This document shows, in pieces, positions 59,501 through 64,000 of a DNA stretch of 64,000 bases. The translations under genes were made by a program, and so were the position numbers. Source of the DNA: Typha latifolia (Eukaryota; Streptophyta; Magnoliopsida; Poales; Typhaceae); NCBI GenBank assembly GCA_019914945.1, contig CM034103.1, positions 10,974,001-11,038,000 on the forward strand, read 5' to 3'. The first letter of the stretch is position 1. Every line of letters starts with the position of its first letter. The notes beneath the pieces are model-generated. The model ran no database searches. It was not told the DNA's origin and saw only the letters and a program-made list of their open reading frames with translations.

Positions 59501-61863
59501 AAAAATAATTAACTAATGCAATAAGAAAAAACCCTAAGTGTATCAGCCCATCACACTTCCCCCACCTTATCTTCAAAGTGAAAAGTCAGGGAAACGCTCC
59601 AAAATATCAGTCTCCAACTCTCATGTCTCCTCATCGGATGGTTCGCTAAGCAACTTGACTAGAATCTCCATCTCTAATCTGGTACCATGTCGTCGGCGGT
59701 GACTAGAGGTGGTAGGTTGGTGAAGAGGGAGGAGGGAGATTAGATTAGAGAGATGATAAAGAGGCAAGAAATCAATATTCCAATAGCATAATAATTTTGG
59801 CTGCCATCCAAATATTTATAGAGGCTAGCCAACAAGCCCTGATAACAATAGCTAACCCTAATCCTAGTGGAATCCCGCCGATCACGTTCGAACGCACAAA
59901 AAACGTTCTCTGTATGTGCGAACGCGATGCAGGCGTTCGAACGTGCCCGACTGCGTTCAAACGCTCATTTCGCGTTCTCTATATTTGCGAACTCGATGCA
60001 AGCGTTCACAAAGGCATTCGAACGCGCCTCCAACCGTGTTCGAACGTGACCTACAGAAAATTTATTTTAATAAAAATAATTAACTAATGTAATAAGAAAA
60101 GACTCTAACTAAGTGTATCAAACGCATTCAAGAAAACTGACATGATTAGCAAGGACTAGAGAGAGAGTTAGTAACGTCGATTTTGATATTAATGACTATC
60201 CATCATACTGTGTTAAAAGAGTTTTCAAATTTAATAATATCATTCCTATCTCAGCTAATGGCCATTACTGTAGAAGCAAAAATTTTAATAACTATTCGCA
60301 CAACATATAGTCAACAATCATGCAGAAAGAATGTATTGGAACTAACCATACAAATGATCCTCCAAAGAGCCGAGCGGCATAAACTCATAAACAAGAAGGC
60401 GTTGATCCCCATCAGCACAATAACCTATCAAATTAACAAGATTAGGGTGATGTAATAGGCTCAGCATTAGGACCTCTACAAGAAATTCCCTGTTCCCTTG
60501 TAGACCATTTCGATCAAGTTGTTTCACAGCAACAACCTGCCAGATATAGCATTTGATCATCACATAGTTCCAATACCTTATATGCTCAACATGAATATAG
60601 CTAGTAAAATAGACAATTCAAAGCACGGTTTAGGATGGCTATGCTTGTGGAACTTGTGATATTGAAGTTTTTGTTACAATAATGTTTTCATCAAAAGAGA
60701 GCAAATGATCAGAGCTGAACCTGTCCTGTGCTCTCCAACCGTCCTTTATAGACACGACCGAAACCCCCTTCTCCCAAAAGACAATCTTGTCTAAAGTTCT
60801 TCGTAGCAGCGGCAAGCTCGCGAAAAGTAAAGGTTTGAGCTGCAATATGTGTAGAATTCCCATCTTTGTGTACTGATGCTTCCTTCTTGGAGTCTGAACC
60901 ACTTCGTGATTTGGATTTTTCTTCATTTCCACCAACCGGATACAAAAAGATTCAGTTAACATGCCAAGAAATCTAGAACAAAAATATAGAGTTTGTTGGT
61001 GCCACATATGAGATTGGATTCAGTTTACATGTCATATCCTACTTCGATTTTGACTCAGAGCCCCCATCTAAGTCCAAATTTGGTGTGTCCAATTTGATAT
61101 TAGTTTGTCATCAGGTTCACAGTTACCATATACGTATAACCCACACTAGTTGATTAGCCCAGTGTTGCAATACTTACTGGATGCTAATAGAGTTGGAATT
61201 GACAAAACATGTGAATGTCCAACAAGCATTTCTTTTCCCTAATAAATGTACGAAAATATGCATGCCATATCCTACTTCCATTTTGATGATCAATTTGCAA
61301 TTAGTTTGTCATACAGGTTCACAGTTAGGATGCAATCCTATTGCATTAGTTGACTGGCTCAGTGGTGCACACTCAGTGGCTTGGTTAGCAGATTGATAGT
61401 AGAGGAGCGAGAAAAGATAAGTATGGAAAACAAATTCTTTTCCAACTATTAGATAAAAAGACACCCGAACACAGGACATAGAAATAATAGATTCTTCATA
61501 TCATATCAGATTTAAAGATGAGAAGAGAAAAAACTAAGAAGAAACTGAAAAAAGAAATCTAGTCTAACATGCAACCCGAGCTATGAAGACTTAAACCATA
61601 CCAAAAAGCAATTTTTTCCTTTTGCATTAAAATGAACAACCCAAGAAAAATAACTCATTGGGTTCTTGCATATCACTAAACATATCAACTTTAGCCTTTT
61701 AAAAAAAAATCCAATAAAATTCATTACCGGAGTTGACCCTATTCACATGATTAGAAGATGGAGCAGCTGAGCCCTCCTTCCTGAGATCCCCACCTCCTCC
61801 CCCCTTCCCTCCATTCTTCCCCTCCACCTTATCCGACGGTTCGAAACATGGAAGACAACTCAT
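53573..61863 (-). CDS. Receptor-like cytoplasmic kinase VII (PBS1-like/PBL27-like), C-terminal frameshift
   Basis: Five exons: 61728-61863, 60721-60920, 60347-60536, 55962-56353, and the last from 54174 down. As sequenced the frame stops at 53803 (429 aa); the family-like tail continues one frame over to 53573. The N-terminus MSCLPCF offers Cys3/Cys6 for palmitoylation (no Gly2, so no myristoylation). The kinase domain is complete: G-loop [11 protein letters not shown] (95-105), Lys117 in VVAVKQL, Glu133, YRDFKSSN with catalytic Asp215, DFG 233-235, '[14 protein letters not shown]' activation segment, and [16 protein letters not shown]. These kinases relay signals from immune and other surface receptors to MAPK cascades and oxidative-burst enzymes. 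The start at 61863 is preferred over the in-frame ATG at 61911 on family grounds. The exon 2 acceptor (60921) has a poor polypyrimidine tract and is the least certain junction. Introns 3 and 4 carry retroelement remnants. Confidence 0.92.
53837..53840 (-). other. Apparent one-base frameshift in a G run of the kinase gene
   Basis: On the coding strand the run reads AGAGGGGATC. Reading on in frame gives 11 unrelated residues and a stop at 53803. Reading as if one base were missing from the run opens a frame to 53573 that contains the family's conserved tail motif [12 protein letters not shown] and serine/acidic text. So the reference is one base short, by mutation or by homopolymer error. Confidence 0.8.
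54305..54780. mobile_element. Possible solo LTR or LTR fragment in kinase intron 4
   Basis: Within intron 54175-55961, the stretch from TGTTAGGGATTATTGATCAC carries AAGTCATGTAA-type words four times (54460-54545) and a strong TATA box CTCTATATATAGAGG (54619-54633), followed by AAGCACCCAAGCATTG. This order (repeated U3-like words, TATA box, short R/U5) is that of a plant Copia-type LTR. I could not confirm the TG...CA ends or a partner LTR. Confidence 0.4.
59152..60120 (-). mobile_element. Miniature LTR retroelement (Ty3/Gypsy-derived) in kinase intron 3
   Basis: Two direct repeats of about 393-409 bp (59153-59545 and 59712-60120) share long near-identical blocks, for example 'GTAGGTTGGTGAAGAGGGAG' at the low end and 'AAGTGTATCA' at the high end. 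On the minus strand the LTRs start TGATACACTTAG. Between them, on the minus strand, come TGGTACCAGATTAGAG (like the tRNA-Met primer site), then a broken reading frame resembling the end of Gypsy pol (EILVKLL.EPSDEET...LERFPDFSL), then the purine tract GGTGGGGGAAG just before the second LTR. Internal length is only 166 bp. Thus a deletion derivative of a chromodomain-end Gypsy element. Confidence 0.7.
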
Positions 61864-62215
61864 CTCAAAAATTACCCCAAAAGGGTACGGAGTACTCGTC
61901 GAGCGCTCCAAGTCAAGAGACCCAAAACCCCTTTTTTACCCCCATCGTCGCCACCGCGCCCAAATCGTTGGAAATCCCCGCCGCGGATCAGATCGGAGAG
62001 GGGCAAAGGATGGGATTTTTGTGCAGAAAAGGAACGAATTGGGTGGAAAGGAAGGAGGCAGCACTAGATGGTAAAGATAAAATCTATGGTAAAGAATAAA
62101 AGGAAATAGGAGAGAGAGTGTGTGAGAGAGAGAGTTAAAAAAAAAAACAAAAAAAGTCAGCAGAATTGTCTGAATTGAGAAAAATGTGCACATAATTTAA
62201 TTGGGTAATAAGAGT
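61864..62215 (-). promoter_or_regulatory. Kinase 5' UTR and core promoter region
   Basis: Directly upstream of the minus-strand kinase start. It is GC-richer to about 62040, then a purine-rich GA tract on the plus strand (about 62108-62135; CT on the gene's strand), typical of plant leaders near the transcription start. The frame at 61848-62099 on the plus strand is antisense chance. Confidence 0.45.
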
Positions 62216-62396
62216 GTCAGACGACTGAAACCTGTCCTTTTTTAAATTCTTGCCAATTGGTTCCCAATAAGTACCCAAAGTTACCTAAAATGGAAAGTAC
62301 ACTGCAGACCCATCCATCAATGGGCCAACTCGAATTATAGTTAAATGGGCAAAAGGTTAGTTTGGTAAATTGACAAATATACCCTGGTTTCAGGTT

Positions 62397-62432
62397 AAAA
62401 TTATTATTATTATTATTATTATTATTATTTTC
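62397..62432. repeat. (ATT)n microsatellite
   Basis: About ten ATT units, upstream of the kinase gene. No gene nearby. Confidence 0.8.
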
Positions 62433-62439
62433 CGCCAAA

Positions 62440-64000
62440 CTTTAATGTGTACTCTTGAACTTTTTATTTTATTTTATTTAAAACTCTTGAACTTCCATCT
62501 ATGACATTTAACCTACTAGTTTTGAGTTATATATATAGTTATTAATTCTTTTTTTCCGTCTAAAAAATAACGGTGAGGATGACTTTTTATTAAGCTGGTT
62601 TAACTTTTAATCATATTTTTCCTTCTAGATGTTTAAAATCTATAAACATAAAAAATAAGATTAATTTGAAATTAAAGTATGTATGGAGCTATTAGTTTCT
62701 TACTATGAATTATAGAGTTATTCTGAGTGTGCTATTATATGCATTTTAGTGTATTGATCGCATGTATTTGATAACTTTAATTTTATCTAAAAAAATATAA
62801 AGAAGCTATTTTAATTAACTACTATAAATTAAAAGGGATATTTTACTAATAGATCACGAACAGATTGGCTAGACAAAAGAGCTATTAGCTTTCTCATTAG
62901 ATATATTGGATAACTAGATCGATCATCTTAAGAAACATGTAATAGTGAGACTGAATAATGAGCATATAGCGATGCAATGGAATATTCAATATTAGTTTCA
63001 TCATTCATAGTTGGGTATCGAACTTATCATCTCTTTTATTAACTAGCAGAACTCAATTAATAAGCCACAGTGCAGACCTATCTTAACTATGTCTTTGTGT
63101 TTTGAATTCAATTTTTCGTAGTGTTTGGTTCATAAATAAGAGATATTTATTCATGAGTTAGAATTTATTTTTTTTAAAATACATTTTTGTAACTACAGAC
63201 TCACTTATATACATTTTAGTCAAATCATGTATAAAGTAAGTCATGTAATACGTTAGACAGAAAATCTTATCATATATAGAGGGGTGTTTTACTATCTATT
63301 ATAAGGGTATCTAAATCTTTTTATCTTAAAATGATCTTATTAACCATACTTATTCATAATCCAGTAACCAAACAGAAACTTTTATATAAACTTATTTAAA
63401 ATAATCATTACAGTTTTATCCACGTTTTACAAACAAACAATAAAATATGAATAAAGTTATTCTAAAAAAAAATCTTATGCACAAATTAAAACTAGCCTTG
63501 ATATTAGAATTAGACTAAGAACTAATGTTTCCATTTAGGTATGCAGTGGATTGCAAGGGAGGTAACGACTTGAATAGCTTTGAAGTATTCCTAAAATTGA
63601 GCAAATTTGGATGGATTGTTATATATTTGTTTCCTTTTGAGTGGATGGACGGTTGAGATCTCCTTTATTACCTTTCTTTTTTAGCATCATTGAGAGCTTC
63701 ACTCCTGCTTTCGGTGGGTCAAAAGGATTAAGGTGGCCACTCTTTATAATAATTAATATTGAAATCTCTGTTTAATTATTATAATTACTATTGAAATCAT
63801 GAGGCTCTTAAGATGTCTATGGTTAATATTTTTACCAAGATAGTGAAGTGATTTCAATACTTAGTATAAATTGTTTATGGGGTTTAATTTTTGAGAAAGA
63901 ATAATACTTTTGGCCATTGAATGTTATAGTAACTTTAATGGCAATCAATTGGAATGTACCTTTGAAACTAACTATAATGGTGTCATTATTCGCAAGAGGC
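62440..64000. other. Intergenic, no gene seen
   Basis: AT-rich sequence to the end of the window without open frames over 60 codons and without recognisable elements or RNA genes. Confidence 0.45.

Noticed and set aside
1..64000. CRISPR arrays, bacterial operons, plasmid or phage features
   Set aside because: The window is spliced plant nuclear DNA; no regularly spaced short repeats with unique spacers and no prokaryotic gene organisation were seen.
1..64000. tRNA, rRNA or known small RNA genes
   Set aside because: Scanning for A/B-box pairs and clover-leaf-like ends gave only the tRNA-like words in the 177-bp repeat, which lack a full tRNA structure. A covariance-model scan would be needed to exclude others.

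Overview
This window is nuclear genomic DNA from a flowering plant. It has spliced genes with GT-AG introns, AT-rich intergenic DNA full of decayed transposons, and plant-only families (ROP GAP with a CRIB motif, sucrose-phosphate phosphatase, CASP-like protein, receptor-like cytoplasmic kinase). GC-rich 5' coding exons in several genes and the C-terminal sequence of the sucrose phosphatase suggest a monocot, but that is an inference. Seven protein-coding genes can be supported; six were rebuilt exon by exon with phases that close exactly.

Layout: 1-5000 holds a decayed LINE and other repeats. 10713-13901 (+) is an intronless coding region for a 1062-aa J-domain protein with two DUF3444 domains; its 5' UTR exons lie upstream, possibly as far as 5 kb away. 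14600-20300 is repeat-rich (a MITE, a decayed GC-richer stretch, a GC-rich non-autonomous repeat, an antisense LINE tail). On the minus strand follow a 71-aa membrane protein (20708-22922), organellar phenylalanyl-tRNA synthetase (23981-34113, 10 exons) and a CRIB-type ROP GTPase-activating protein (34639-36883, 5 exons). On the plus strand is sucrose-phosphate phosphatase (39412-44996, 8 exons), the last step of sucrose synthesis. Then on the minus strand come a CASP-like four-helix membrane protein (46980-48616, 2 exons) and, after about 5 kb of repeats, a PBS1-like/PBL27-like cytoplasmic kinase (53573-61863, 5 exons), whose C-terminal tail is broken by a one-base frameshift.

The genes do not form a pathway or operon-like unit; they are ordinary neighbours in a plant gene island. 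I found no new biological system. The most useful observations are: the kinase frameshift in a G run; two in-frame starts in the tRNA synthetase, one giving a mitochondrial-like and the other a plastid-like leader; an in-frame poly-leucine leader encoded by a CTT microsatellite ahead of the CASP-like gene; a miniature LTR retroelement that has kept a primer-binding-like site and the tail of pol in a kinase intron; nested terminal-inverted-repeat elements in a synthetase intron; an exact-period 177-bp tandem array; and several MITE-like elements. Exon boundaries come from splice consensus and protein-family continuity only; no transcript evidence was available.
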